Source: Anisodus tanguticus | Lineage: Eukaryota; Streptophyta; Magnoliopsida; Solanales; Solanaceae | Assembly (NCBI GenBank): GCA_034509755.1 | Contig: CM067539.1 | Location: 57,360,513-57,424,512 of the forward strand | Direction: 5' to 3' | DNA: 64,000 nucleotides | In this document: positions 1 through 11,222 of the stretch, in pieces | Position numbering within the stretch: position 1 is the first letter of the stretch | Layout of the letters: the number at the start of each line of letters is the position of its first letter | Made by a program: the position numbers and the translations under genes | The notes under the pieces: model-generated | What the model saw: only the letters and a program-made list of their open reading frames with translations | What the model was told of the DNA's origin: nothing | Database searches by the model: none

Positions 1-155
1 GTCTTTTTCCTCTAATTCCACGTACATGCGTTCAAAAACCGCCATTTTTGCCACCGTAACCGCAAGCTTTGCCTTCTTCGCCAACTTGTACAGTTCCCTA
101 TTCGTCTACTTCTCCACCTCATCTTGACTTTCTACCAATTTTGCATACGCCGCTT
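1..155 (-). repeat. Fragment of an RTE-type LINE
   Basis: Read on the minus strand, this stretch matches the linker between endonuclease and reverse transcriptase of the LINE at about 37.3-41.2 kb (its positions 38940-39110). Shared words include GTAGAAAG, GATGAGGT, GGCAAAGCT, GGTTACGG and TGTGGAATTAGAGG. A degenerate frame gives a text like NRELYKLAKKAKLAVT, which is typical of plant RTE LINE proteins. The window edge cuts the copy, so its full length is unknown. It contains at least one stop codon and is presumably dead. Similarity stops near 155, where A-rich sequence begins. Confidence 0.7.
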
Positions 156-534
156 TCTATCAAAAACAAAAAAGAAAAAGGAGGATTAAATATTCCATTG
201 CCATGGCCATGACAGGAAGAAGTACGAGACGAGTGGGTGTGGGGTTTAGGAGTAGGTTTTTTCTTTTATTTATTTTTTGATATATTCCTTTAAATAATAA
301 AGTTATTTTATATATATACATGGAGCCTACGTAGACTTTTGAGAGCTTTCTAGTCAGCTATCCATTAGTGATGAGGATATTTTTTACAAGTTTATTAACG
401 GGAGAGAAAAATATGAACTAAAATTCTAATGGAGGATAAATTCAAATTATAAACAATAGTATAGGGGCAAATGTGACCCTTTTCCCTTTTCAAATAGACA
501 GTATTTTACTGGAGAATGGGTTTCTAATAATCAG
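156..534. other. AT-rich intergenic DNA, nothing recognised
   Basis: No coding frame or terminal repeat is visible. The stretch is AT-rich with runs such as TATATATATAC. Confidence 0.5.
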
Positions 535-1525
535 ACAAGTGGACAAAGTTTTAATAGTGACAAATTAGTGCATGTAGCCGCCAAGCATATGGCCTCCTTT
601 GTTTACTACTAGCGTGTACAACGATTTTTTTTTAGCTTAATAAAATTGGTGGCTTAAAATAAAATTTTATTCAGAGGTTTTAATTTATTTTTTAAAAGTC
701 TAACCTTTTCTACACCAAATCTTTCATATATACATTTATTTAGAATCTAATTTTCTAACTTCTCTAAATGCAAAATTATTAATAATTTATTGATCAATTT
801 ATTTTAATATTTTTATCAATTGGTGGTATAGCTAATCAATACGAGGCTAAAATGTTCTCTTCTCATTTTATTTAATAAAGATCTTATAACTTTTACTTTA
901 AAATATTAGATAATCTTTGGAAAATAAATTAGTCATAGAACCTTCTACCAATAAAAAGTGGGCCCAAAAAATTTTAGGTCTAAAGCCATTGACTTAGTTG
1001 CTTTGGCCTTGAGCCGACACTGTATGAACAATGTGATGTGATGAATGAGATTCATCCCTCAACTAAAGGTCTTGGGGTTTGAGTCCTGAAAATGGAGAAA
1101 CCCTAATAGGAAGCATATTTCCTTAAATGAATCCTACACGACACGAATTTGGATTAGCCATTGTTGGGTAACGCCGGCATCTTGCCGATGGCGAGGCTTA
1201 AGTGATGGGTCAGTGATTGCCCGAGTCAGAGTCATGGTTGAACATGATGCTTTCTTGATGGAGTTGGTGAAGAAATAAAATTTGTGTCTTACTATCAATT
1301 GTAGCTTTTGGAATGAAAGCACTTGATCCTAATAATTAGTATCAGAGTAAAAGTTATGGATTCGATTCTAAAAAATAACATGCTATGTAAGTACCGCCAA
1401 CATCATGTCTATTACAAGGCTCAAGTAATGGGTCGGGGATGATCTGAGGCGGAATCATGGTCAAACAGAACGTTTATTTGATGAGCTTAAAAAAGAAATA
1501 AAAATTACACCCTTATTATCATCTA

Positions 1526-2058
1526 TTCCCTCTGTCTCAAATTATTTGTCATGGTTACTAAAATGTTATATCAAATTATTTATCGTTTTAAAAATTCAAT
1601 GCACAATTAATTATTTCTTTCCCATTTTACCCTTAGTAGATCTTTGTCATTAATGGAGATGCCACATAAATATAGTAAACATTTAATGGAGAGAGATTAT
1701 AACTTAGACATAAATAATTAGGATAAAAGTAGTCAAATACCCCCTCTTAATTACTGTATCTGTCCCAATTTATATGATACACTTTCCTTTTTAGTCGGTC
1801 CAAAAAAGAATGACACATTTCCTTATTTGACAATAATATACACTATAATTTTAAATTTTACGCTTAATATACACTAAATATCTTTGGTTTGTTTTAGATC
1901 ACAATATTCAAAAGTCTTTTTTATTTTTTAAAATTCGTGTCTAATCAAACTACATCATATAAACTTGAAGAGAGAGTAATATTTTAAAGGAATATGTAAA
2001 ATAAAATAATAATAAATAATTTACATAAAAAAAGATAAATGATTTGAGACGGAAAAAG
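1526..2058. mobile_element. Stowaway-like MITE, internally interrupted
   Basis: The left end TTCCCTCTGTCTCAAAT pairs with the right end, whose reverse complement begins CTTTTTCCGTCTCAAAT. TA is present on both outer sides (1524-1525, 2059-2060), as for Tc1/mariner-derived Stowaway MITEs. The interior from about 1745 to 1990 looks like a second, poorly bounded MITE-like insertion (CTGTCCCAATTTATATGA). It lies in duplication block 1 only. Confidence 0.55.
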
Positions 2059-2942
2059 TATAATTTTTCCCATGATGGTAGACAGTTAGTACTAATAGTC
2101 GAACCAATAAAATTTGAATACAATGGTCGCCCAAAAAAACAAAGGAGGTGGCCAAACCACTAGCCTCTCGTTCTCTACTTCTACTAACTTATCAAACAAG
2201 TGAACAATAGATTAGTGCATGTAGCCACCAATCATATGGCCTCCTTTGTTTACTACTACTATGATACAAGTTTTTTTGTCAGATCTAATCTGCCAGACTG
2301 CTATTTGTAGGAAATTGAAAATAAATAAAGTGGGGTAAACCAACCACTAATATGTGATGGATGAGATCCAACTCTTAATTAAAGGTTTTAAATTTTAGTT
2401 CTCAAAATAAAGAACCCCCTGTAGGAAACATTTCCCCTAATTAAATAGGTCCAACGTGACTCGAATAATGATTAGTCCGTGGTTGGGTAACGTCAATATC
2501 TTGTTCTTGCCGATGGAGAAGTTTAGGTGATGGATCAGGAATAATCGTGTCGAAGTCGTGATCAAACATGATGCTTGCTTGATGAGTTTGGTAAGAGATA
2601 CAATAAAAGTTGTCTTGCTATCAATTGTAGCTTTTGGAATGATAGTAAGTGTTTGATCCTAATAATTGATACCACCGCAAAGGTCATAGGTTTGATTCTC
2701 AGGAACAAAATGCTACGCAGTCAATCCCAACATCATGCCTACGGCAAGGGTCAGGTGATGGGTCGGGAATGGCCCGCGTCAAAATTATGGTCAAACATGG
2801 TGCTTGCTTGATGGACTTAGTTGCAAAATAAAAGTTGTGTTCTTGCTATAGCTATAACTTTTGGCATGATGGTAAGTAGTTGGTCCTAACAGTCGAACCA
2901 ATGAAATTCGAATACCAGATGGTCGCAAAAAAAAAAATAATA

Positions 2943-3165
2943 CTCCCTCTGTTTCAATTTGTTTATCTTAATTTGACTGGACACAAAAGTTTTAAAAAAA
3001 CTTTTAGATCTGCAGTCTTAAACTAAAAATGTGTATTATGTATTAAAATGTTCTTCAATTTTGTGATCTTAAACATGTCATGTGGCATGTTAAAATTAAA
3101 AAATTATCAAATTAGAAAAGTGGCTAAAAAAAAAAAAGCTAAGAGAAAAAAAATTGAAACAGAAT
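2943..3165. mobile_element. Stowaway-like MITE
   Basis: The left end CTCCCTCTGTTTCAATTTG follows a TA, and the right end AAATTGAAACAGA is its inverted counterpart but has lost the last bases of the terminus. It is present only in the second copy of the tandem duplication. Confidence 0.55.
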
Positions 3166-3386
3166 TATATAAAAAAAAGAGTTGGCCAAACCACTAGTCC
3201 TTCGTTCTCTACTTCTATAAATATTTTGAAGTGGGAGAGAGAAATCAACAGCTTTAAGGTAAGGCTAAAAGGTCTCACTCGAACTTTGAGGTACTATATC
3301 CTTTTTGTTAACGTAAAAATCTCTCTTTCTAAGCACCTTGGGACCCTAACCCATCTTTTCCGTGGTTGCATAAACTTCAAGAAACC

Positions 3387-3648
3387 AAGTATCAATTGAT
3401 TAATAATGAATTAACCGTGGATTACAATAATTGCAGAAAACAGGAAGTAAGTAAATATTATAAATTGTTACAAATGATAAACTAAAGATTATAATAAACT
3501 GGAATCAAGAATGTTACAAACTCTTTGTGATTTGCTGAGTCGAGTGATGACACTATGTCTTTAAGATAAAATTGCCCCGTATATATCATTTTACGGTGTC
3601 GGACAATAGTCTCCCAAAGAAGTATCAATTGATTAATAATGAATTAAC
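3387..3648. repeat. Copia LTR-like fragment between 29-bp direct repeats
   Basis: The 204 bases 3416-3619 resemble the LTR of the copia element at 19324. Shared stretches include GCAGAAAACAGGAA versus GCAGGAAACGGAA, TTTGCTGAGTCGAGTG, TCTTTAAGA, ATTGCCC and GTCTCCCAA. The fragment is bounded by two identical 29-bp direct repeats, 3387-3415 and 3620-3648. Such a repeat is too long for a copia target-site duplication. Confidence 0.55.
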
Positions 3649-4654
3649 GTCATTAATTAAAACAGCTGAAGTTGATTATGTTAAATTAACTAGCTGGGTT
3701 TCATTTCTCTCTTTAACAAAGTGCAAACCAATTCCAAGAATCAGTGGGGACTGGGAGAAGCAAGCAAGCAACCAAGGAAAAGATAGGTTTGGGTAGTATG
3801 GAGGGAAATTGGAAAATTTAGGAGAAAGACCAAAATATCCTTACAAGTCTCTATTTTATTGAGGTGGCAGGGGTATTTTTAGTGAAAACAAAAGTAGGTA
3901 CATTGCTAACCTACTACCTTCGTGTAGTAGGCTAGCAAGATCCTATAAGAATTATGAGCTATATCAACATAATTAAAATTAAAAATAATATTTTCTGTTC
4001 TTCTTTAGTATTTACGATGGATGCCTATAATTTTCAATTGCACATGTTAATATATTATTTGGGAGTAGTCTAATTCTAACTTCTTATGATTGTACATTAT
4101 AAATGTATTGAACATGGATCGAGTAGTGAGATGTTTTTATATTAACTATATATAAAATAATTTTTTTGTTCATTAAATACAATTATACTTTAATCAAGAT
4201 ATAATTATTATGAACATTGTATATTATACATTTTTTTGATTTATTAATAGGCAAGATTCATTATGGATCAACAAACCTATATAGGATGATAATCATATAT
4301 ATTATGTGAAATAATAATCTATTGATAGAATCCATGTCACGATTTATAAATAGATGATATCCCTTTAGAAAGCTTTATAAATATTCATTGTATAAATTCT
4401 GCAGGTGAATTTTGTATGACACATAAAACAAGTTAGATGAGAGTTTAAATGAATTAATTAATTATTAAATAATCATAACTTAATGTAATTGTTATTTATG
4501 ATCTTAATATTGGGAGTTAAATCAGTATAATGCTGAATTCGAATTTAATGAGTGCAATTATGATTTCTTTTAATGGAATTATTCACAATTTGGTATGTAC
4601 TTCTAATAGTTCAGGTCGAAAGGAATCCTTACAATAATAGAAAACGTTATATAT
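3649..4654. other. AT-rich intergenic DNA, nothing recognised
   Basis: I see no coding frame, no terminal repeats and no RNA gene here. A pyrimidine/purine mix with several TATATA runs is all that stands out. Confidence 0.45.
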
Positions 4655-4799
4655 TAATTATGTGGTTTCTGATATGTCCGAGTTAAATAAGGACTCTAAA
4701 AAGTTGTTAATATTTTTGTCAACTAATATTTTTATCTATTCAAGTACCAACTTCTTAGAGTCCTGATTTAACTTGGGCATATCATAAATCACATAATTT
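4655..4799. repeat. Hairpin: about 50-bp inverted repeat
   Basis: The left arm (about 4655-4708, with ATTATGTGGTTTCTGATATG and GGACTCTAAAAAGTTG) is the near-perfect reverse complement of the right arm (about 4748-4799, with CAACTTCTTAGAGTCC and CATATCATAAATCACATAAT). A loop of about 40 bases separates them. No TSD was convincing. It could be a tiny MITE or a small-RNA hairpin. Confidence 0.65.
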
Positions 4800-5299
4800 A
4801 CTCGGACAAAATTATCCTCTACAACAAAGAGCAGAATTTCTAAAAAATATATTTGCCCATATAGGTATGAGTACGCTAATTATTCGTAAGCGTAATATAG
4901 CATTAATCACAAGGGAAGTTATCATTCCCAAATCAAATTTGAGTCGAGGTTAATAAAATTATCTCTTTAGTTTTCTAGCTATAATGACTTTGTGGATAAA
5001 GTGGTTTAACTTGAGTGATTTTATTAATACAAAATAAACAAAAGTAAACTTAGCAAGTATTTTACCATACTTTAATGACCATATATGAAATTATCCCAAT
5101 AGAATTGAAGACGTACTTGCATCTTGTAACTCGAGAAAAATGAACTAAAGGTACTCTTTGAGTCTTGAAATTAAAATTGGTGACAACTTTGACCAGCAAC
5201 GGTCAAAGGTCACCTAAAAACCTAATTAAATTAAATGGGGTTTGAATTATAATTTTTAAAACTTTTTAAACTTTTATAAAATATAAAACAACCCACCTT
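4800..5299. other. AT-rich DNA upstream of the Mutator-like element
   Basis: No coding or repeat structure is recognised. The left end of the Mutator-like element should lie in or near this stretch, but no terminal inverted repeat matching the far end (17.7-18.0 kb) was found by eye. Confidence 0.35.
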
Positions 5300-6417
5300 T
5301 TTAACACCCAACCCCTACAATCTCATCCCACTTATTTTAAAAAAAAACAAAAAAATCAACCATCTCCCACCTCTCTTCTTCTCTCCAAATCTGTGATTTG
5401 CTCTCTTCTTCCTCCATTATTGTTGATATTCCTCTTGTTGCTCGTCTTCTCCAAGTTCGATCATCCTTCTCTTTCCTCGTCACATCCGCAACTTGAAAGG
5501 TAACAATTTTCTTCTTTCTCTTTTACATCAGTTCAAGAGTAAAAGTTAGGGTTTTTAAATTGTGGACTACAAATGATGATTTTGGTAAAAGAAGAAGAAT
5601 AAGAACATGGATTTGTCTTCAATGTTGTTTCTTTTGTTGTTCCATTCTTGAGAAACCCTTATTTAGGGTATTTGTTTCACTTGTTGGGGTTTGTGTGTTT
5701 GTAAATAGTGTATGTGGTTGTTGGTGCTATTTTTGTTCTTGTTCTCCTTAGGGTTTCGAAAAAAGGGCTTGCAATTTTATTTTGTTTTTCCAACAGCTGA
5801 GTAAGCTGTTGCAGCAACTTCAGCACTTGTTTGACAGTTGCAAATATTTGTTGAGGTTGCATGCTTAAAAAACCAATATTCTGTGTATTTTGTTTAACTT
5901 GTGATGGTTGGTTGTGTGTTTGTAGTAAAATATATGTTTTTATTATTGGTGGTGTTGTTGTTGTCCTGGTATGGTTTAGAAAAAGTTTGGATTTTATCCA
6001 ATAACTGATGAACTTGGGGGTAAGAAATTTCTTAGTTGTTGGAAAAAATCAACACATTTGCTGAGGGGTTTGCAGCAACTAAAGCAGTTGTTGCAACAAA
6101 TTCACAATCTGTTGTAAAAAGTTAAAATAATTTCTAAGGTTGATACTGAGGTGTTGCAACTGTTTTATTCTTTCCAACAACTGAAGCATCTGCTGCAACA
6201 ACTTCCTCAGTTGCTGCAACAACTTCCTCAGTTGCTGCAACAACTCACTAAGTTGTTGCAACAACTTTATCAATTGTTGCAATAGATTCTTCAGTTGTTG
6301 GAAAATCCAGTTACTTGTTGTATTTTCTTTGATCAACTGATGCAATTCTTTTTCCCTGTTTACTTTGAATGATGCACAAATCAATTGAAACTATTATTGT
6401 TTATCTCTTGTGTGCAG
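5300..6417 (+). promoter_or_regulatory. 5' leader exon and first intron of the Ulp1-like gene
   Basis: A CT-rich leader (5365-5499) ends at a good donor, AACTTGAAAG|GTAACA (intron starts at 5500). The acceptor is TTGTGTGCAG at 6417, five bases before the ATG at 6423. The intron holds many TTGTTGCAACAAC repeats, which create false leucine/glutamine-rich reading frames on the minus strand. Confidence 0.5.
5795..6345. repeat. TTGTTGCAACAA palindromic repeat cluster, first intron of the Ulp1-like gene
   Basis: Many spaced copies and variants of the 12-base palindrome TTGTTGCAACAA occur, often as part of AGTTGTTGCAACAACT. They alternate with short spacers. The densest stretch is 6180-6300. Confidence 0.8.
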
Positions 6418-6422
6418 ATAAA

Positions 6423-9208
6423 ATGACAGAAATCAAAAGAAAATGAGGTAGATCAACTGAGAAATCTAGAGAGAGTAAATGATCCAAGGGTCAAACACCA
6501 TTAGAAGAGCTTGCTGAACAAGCTATTTCAGAATCAGCAAATGTTCAATCAACCAATAGTCAAAATGAACCACAATCTTCTAATACAGAGGAGGACATAG
6601 AGTCCAAGAAAACCTCTGAAGTAGAAGTGTCTAGAGATAGCCATAATGAACATCCTGAAGATGGCCAAGAATCAGGAGATAAAATTGAAGAAACTGAAGT
6701 AAATAAGGAAGATGAAGAAAATAAGAAAGATGAAGAGAATGATGAAGAAGATAAGGAAGATGAAGAAGATAAGGTAAGTGAAGAAAATAATGAAAAAGAT
6801 AATGAAGAAAAAGAATATGTAGAAACTGAAAAGGGTAATGAAGAAGATGAAGAGGAAAAAGAAAATACAGATGAAAGGTCTACAACCGTACGTGAAATAA
6901 GACAAAAAACCTACATAATGTAGATGACAATATTGTTGAGTATTCTAGTGTTGATTTAGATCCTAAAAGGCCTTTAATTTAAGATGTCGTAAAAAAATTA
7001 GTATTGCCAAGTACATCGTGAGGACGCCGTTGGATGACCATAATGATTTGACTGGTGTTATTGTGGTCCAATCAGGCATGGGATTTTTTTTTAATATCAT
7101 TATGGGCACACTTAAAGAATTAGAGTTAGAGGATTTCTTTAGGGCTAGCTGTTTTGGACATTTTTAGATTTTCCATAAGGAACGGTTGCACGGTTTCCAA
7201 TGAAAATGATGTATGGGGTCCTGAAACGTAGGATTATTTGTACCTCAAAGGATGGGATTTGGATAAATTTTTGTGGCATGCCGGTTTGTTTTGGCATGGA
7301 GTTTGCTATAGTTACGGGCTTGAGATGTTATCCTCCTCTTGAGCCTCTTCCTACTATTACATTAAGGAAGCCAGTCTGGACAGCCAAGCCAGAACCAGCT
7401 AAGAAATGAAAGGGTGCAAAAGGTAAGAATGATGTTGATTTGGTGGATTTAGTGGGAAAGAGATGCAAAGAGAAGCAACACTTGAACATTTGAAGTCCAG
7501 AATTGTGTCTAGAAAGCACAAGGAGTCTATTTGCTTAATTTGGTTTGTCCAAAGTATTTTTTGGATAAAAGACGCAAACCTTAACATACCACTTGGTTTG
7601 TTTAAACTTGTAGAGGACCGTGAGGCATTCAACAACTACCCATGGAGTTTTGAAAGCTATAGGTTGACTGTTGAATATTTGTTGAAAGAATTGAAGCCAA
7701 CTGTAAAGACGGTCAACCTATGTGGCTTCCCTTGGGCTTTCATGGTAAACTTCTTCAATATTTTATCTTTTTTTTTTTTTGCATTTTAATCATTATTCTA
7801 ATTTTTGCTGGTATATTTTTTCTAGGCTTGGACATTTGAAGTCATTCCTCACCTCCGGCATCAAGAGAAGGGATACTCCAAAGAGCTTTCTTGTCCAAGG
7901 ATCCTTAGATGGCTGGCTGCTAAGAGCAATACTAAATTGAGTGTTGATATTTTTAACGCCCCTAAGAATGAGGTAAGCCTCAGTAATACATTTATATAGA
8001 ATAAACTTACTTTTATAACTATGAATATTTTAAAGTAGGTAATTAGTTATTGCAACAACTTTTATAATCGGCTGCAACAACCTCTAAATCTGTTGCAACA
8101 ACTTCTGCATCTGTTGGACAATGTCCAAAAAGTATGACATCTATTTTAACAAATTGCAGTATTTGTTACTCTGTTGACTTCTGAATGCTTCACAACTACA
8201 GGTAACTAATTTTTACAACAAGTAAAATCTGTTGCAATAACCTCTTAATCTGTTGGACAATGTCCAACAAGAATGACACATACTGCAACAAATCTTATAA
8301 CTTCTTTTAAATTGGTGTTGCTTTTCATGATTTGACACCATTTTGATATATATATGCTTTCTTGTTGTAGGTTGTGCACCTATGGCTTGTCCCCATAGTT
8401 GGAGAGTTATTGATGTCATTCCTTGATTCTTTTGTGCCTTTAGAATATGAGTCTGACATATTGATTTATCAGTTCAAACTAGAATTAGCTAGAGTGACAA
8501 CCATCACAATAGAATCAAGTGGTGTTGATAGTGATGCTGGTGATTGTGCTGGTGTTCGTGGTAGTGGTGTTATTTATGGTGCTGGTGTTGGTGTTGGTGA
8601 TGGTGATAATGTAGGTAATGTTGTAGGTGATGGTGTTGGTGGGGTTGATGATGTTGTGGCAGGTACTGCCGGTGAAAAAATTAAAGATGATGATGATGAT
8701 TTTCATAGTAGATTTGGTGTGGGATGAGGATATAGTCAAGTATTGTTTTGGCGATAGATCCTTCCCAGGTGGTCGTCCGTGGGTTGGTGCAAAATGGGTC
8801 ATAATGGTAATGAATGTAAATGTCACATATTTTGTCACTCTCGAGTTCATGATTGAGGAGGAAGTGATAAATGTATATGATTGCAACCTTTCTTGTTTCG
8901 AAAATGATGCTTTCTTCACTCACATCTAGCCCGTGTTAGAATTATGGCCCAAACTGGTGAGGCGGAGTGTCTTGTTTAAGCACTTGCCTGAAAAGCTGCT
9001 CAACGAACCGTGGGAGTTTATTTGAAAAAAGGATATCTTCTGTAATGTCTCTAACATGGCATGTGGTTCATATTCTCTTGTATTCATGGAGTCGTTTCTT
9101 ATCGGCACTTGTATGACAACGCCAATGACTCTATTGAACGACAACATAGTGGCAAGGATGCAATGGAGATGGGCAGTGAGTATAGTTGAAAAGGTGTTGG
9201 AGCCTTGA
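6423..9208 (+). pseudogene. DUF1985/Ulp1-like cysteine protease gene of a MULE, decayed
   Basis: Three coding exons are joined in phase: 6418-7744 (donor ATG|GTAAAC), 7826-7972 (acceptor TTTTCTAG, donor GAG|GTAAGC) and 8371-9208 (acceptor TTGTTGTAG). The N-terminal part is acidic and lysine-rich (6627-6900). A DUF1985-like region follows, with the texts RASCFGHF, GIWINFCGMPVCF and AIVTGLRC at about 7140-7340. Next come PWAFM|AWTFEVIPHLR across intron 2, VVHLWLVP, and a Gly/Asp/Val low-complexity stretch (8520-8690). The C-terminus is Ulp1-like, with VTYFVTLEF, VYDCN and MACGSYSLVFMESFL. The Asp and Cys of a His-Asp-Cys triad can be seen. The usual His before the aromatic residue appears as Tyr (TYF). 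In-frame stops occur at the start (the seventh or eighth codon), at 8927 and near 9025, and there are frameshifts near 6905-7200 and 8725. No functional protease is expected. Family members are thought to be MULE-borne deSUMOylase relatives. Confidence 0.75.
8045..8260. repeat. TTGCAACAACT repeats in the third intron of the Ulp1-like gene
   Basis: Intron 7973-8370 contains several degenerate copies such as ATTGCAACAACTTTT, GTTGCAACAACTTC and GTTGCAATAACC, related to the clusters elsewhere in the element. Confidence 0.7.
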
Positions 9209-9369
9209 ATTTGGGCTGTTGAACAATTTCTTTTAAGTTTCTACTTTTTTTATGTTATTGGTGAATTATGTGATGTTGATGGATTATGTAATTTTATTAT
9301 ATATTTACAAATGTATGTTTGGTTTGGTGTTCAGTACCAGTACAATCTCTAAACCAGTATGTATGTTAT

Positions 9370-9900
9370 TAAGTTGTTTCAGTAGTTTCAAACAAGTTAC
9401 TAATCTGTTGCAACAAATTACTAATTAGTTGGTAAAAGTTAAACAATTGATGAACTTATTGCAACAGATGAGGAAAGTTTTTGCAACATATTAGTTATAA
9501 GTTGCAACAACCTCTGCAACTATTGGATAAAAATCAAACAATATGTCATTAGATTTTCACATAATATTCAGTAGCTTCAAACAAGTCAATAATAAAATAA
9601 CTATTGCAGATGTTGTAACAAATGAGTAAAATTATTGCAACATATTTCCTATCTGTTGCATTATGTTTAGTAACAACTTAGAAAATTATTGCAACAACTG
9701 AATATTTCATTGCAACAGATGTAGTAGTTGTTGCAACAAATCAAACATTTGTTGCTCCTATTTCAACAAATAAGAAATTTGTTACAATAGATACCGTAAT
9801 AGTTATAACAAGTGCGTCAATTGTTGCCACATGTGACTAAGTTGTTGCGACAATGTACTCAACTGTTGCAACAATGTACTCAGCTGTTGTAACATTTTCA
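9370..9900. repeat. TTGTTGCAACAA repeat cluster downstream of the Ulp1-like gene
   Basis: Numerous copies and variants (CTGTTGCAACAAAT, GTTGTTGCAACAAATC, GTTGTTGCGACAATG, CTGTTGCAACAATG) are spaced by roughly 20-60 bases in the intergenic part of the Mutator-like element. Confidence 0.75.
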
Positions 9901-9904
9901 CTCT

Positions 9905-10805
9905 ATTGGTCACTAAATATCATTGATTTCAATTGTTTATTACTAAAAATGAGTGAATCAAGTATTTCACATCAAATCACTCTTATGATCACTCATTTTA
10001 GTGCATACTCACGTAGTTGATCATTCGTCCTGACTACCATTAAATTGATTAAGTATCGTTGATTTTAATTGTTTATCACTAAATATGAGTGAAAAAAGTA
10101 TTTCACATCAAATCACTCTTATGATCACTCGTTTAAGTGCATAGTCATGTAGTTGATCATCCGTCCTGACTCAAAATACCATCAAATTGAGCAAGTATCA
10201 TTGATTTCAATTGTTTATCACTAACTACCATTGATTTCAATTATTTATCATTAAATATGGGTGAATCAAGTATTTCATATCAAATCACTCTTATGATCAC
10301 TCGTTTAAGTGCATAGTCACGTAGTTGATCATCCATCCAGACTCAAAATACCATCAAATTGATTATGTATCATTGATTTCAATTGTTTATAACTAAATAC
10401 CATTGATTTAATTATTTATCACTAAATATGGGTGAATCAAGTATTTCACATCAAATCACTCTTATGATCACTCGTTTTAGTGCATAGTCATGTAGTTGAT
10501 CATCCGTCCTAACTCAATATACCATCAAATTGAGTAAATATCATTGATTTCAATTGTTTATCACTAAATACCATTAATTTTAATTGTTTATCATTATATA
10601 TGGGTGAATCAAGTATTTCACATTGAATAACTCTTTTTAGTGCATAGTCACGTAGTTGATCATCCATCATGACTCAAAATACCATTAAATTGATTAAGTA
10701 TCATTGATTCAATTGTTTATCACTAAATACAATTGATTTCAATTGTTTATCACTAAATATCATTAATTCCTTATGTTGATCACTAAAAATGTGTGCATAA
10801 AGTAG
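9905..10805. repeat. Tandem array of about 172-bp units
   Basis: Five units contain AGTATTTCACATCAAATCAC, starting at 9961, 10097, 10269, 10440 and 10612. The spacings are 136, 172, 171 and 172 bases. The first unit lacks an internal copy of the CATTGATTTCAATTGTTTATC stretch that is doubled in the others. Each unit also carries TGATCACTCGTTTTAGTGCAT and GTAGTTGATCATCC. The array sits between two clusters of the palindromic repeat and has no coding potential. Confidence 0.85.
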
Positions 10806-10807
10806 AA

Positions 10808-11130
10808 TCCGTTGCAACAAGCACCAAATATGTTGCAACAAGTAACTTAGCTGTTGAACAAGTCATATCATTTGTTGGATAAAACACAACAACTTATCTA
10901 GTTGCTGGAACAAGTCTTTCCACTTGTTGGAAAACTCAAACAACCAACCCAGTTGTTGTAACAAGTCGTGTCACTTGTTGGATAAATTCCAACAAGTAAC
11001 TTAGTGTTGCAATAGATTTTATACATCTTAAAATCTCCCATTTGTTGTAATATGTTCAACAACTTATTAGTTGTTGTAATAAGGTCTGTCACTTGTTGGA
11101 AAAACACCAATAAGTAATAAAGTTATTGCA
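10808..11130. repeat. Third intergenic TTGTTGCAACAA-type cluster
   Basis: Variants such as CCGTTGCAACAAGC, ATGTTGCAACAAGT, CACTTGTTGGAAAA and GTTGTTGTAACAAGTC recur. Several have drifted to TTGTTGGA instead of TTGTTGCA. Confidence 0.65.
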
Positions 11131-11222
11131 AAAGATTCCTTACTTATTGGAAATTGTTCACCAATTCATTAACAACAGAAATGTCTACAGAACATACATT
11201 TGTGATTCAAACAAGATCAACA

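Larger units (their letters stand above)
535..3220. repeat. Diverged tandem segmental duplication
   Basis: Two blocks in the same orientation share an ordered series of landmarks. Landmark 1 is 'TTAGTGCATGTAGCC..CATATGGCCTCC' at about 565-600 and 2214-2250. Landmark 2 is the 'GTTGGGTAACG' block with the GTGATGGGTC and GGTCAAACATG words (1163-1260 and 2483-2580, each followed by a second partial copy near 1430-1480 and 2755-2805). Landmark 3 is 'AGTCGAACCAAT' at about 2098 and 2892. Landmark 4 is 'GGCCAAACCACTAG' at 2150 and 3184. Block 1 is about 535-2190 and block 2 about 2191-3220. They differ mostly by MITE insertions. The repeated core is not a family I can name. Confidence 0.6.

Noticed and set aside
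2575..2811. 78-codon frame as a small gene
   Set aside because: It falls in the duplicated non-coding repeat and starts at TTG, not ATG.
6079..6384. Minus-strand open frame rich in LLQQL
   Set aside because: It is the translation of the TTGTTGCAACAAC repeat inside an intron of the Ulp1-like gene, not a leucine-rich protein.
6672..6905. Minus-strand Phe/Ile-rich frame resembling a membrane protein
   Set aside because: It is the antisense of the acidic Glu/Lys-rich coding stretch of the Ulp1-like gene.
8515..8919. Minus-strand Thr/Asn-rich frame
   Set aside because: Antisense of the Gly/Asp low-complexity part of the Ulp1-like gene.
9905..10805. CRISPR-like array
   Set aside because: Units are about 172 bases without unique spacers, in a eukaryotic transposon context.
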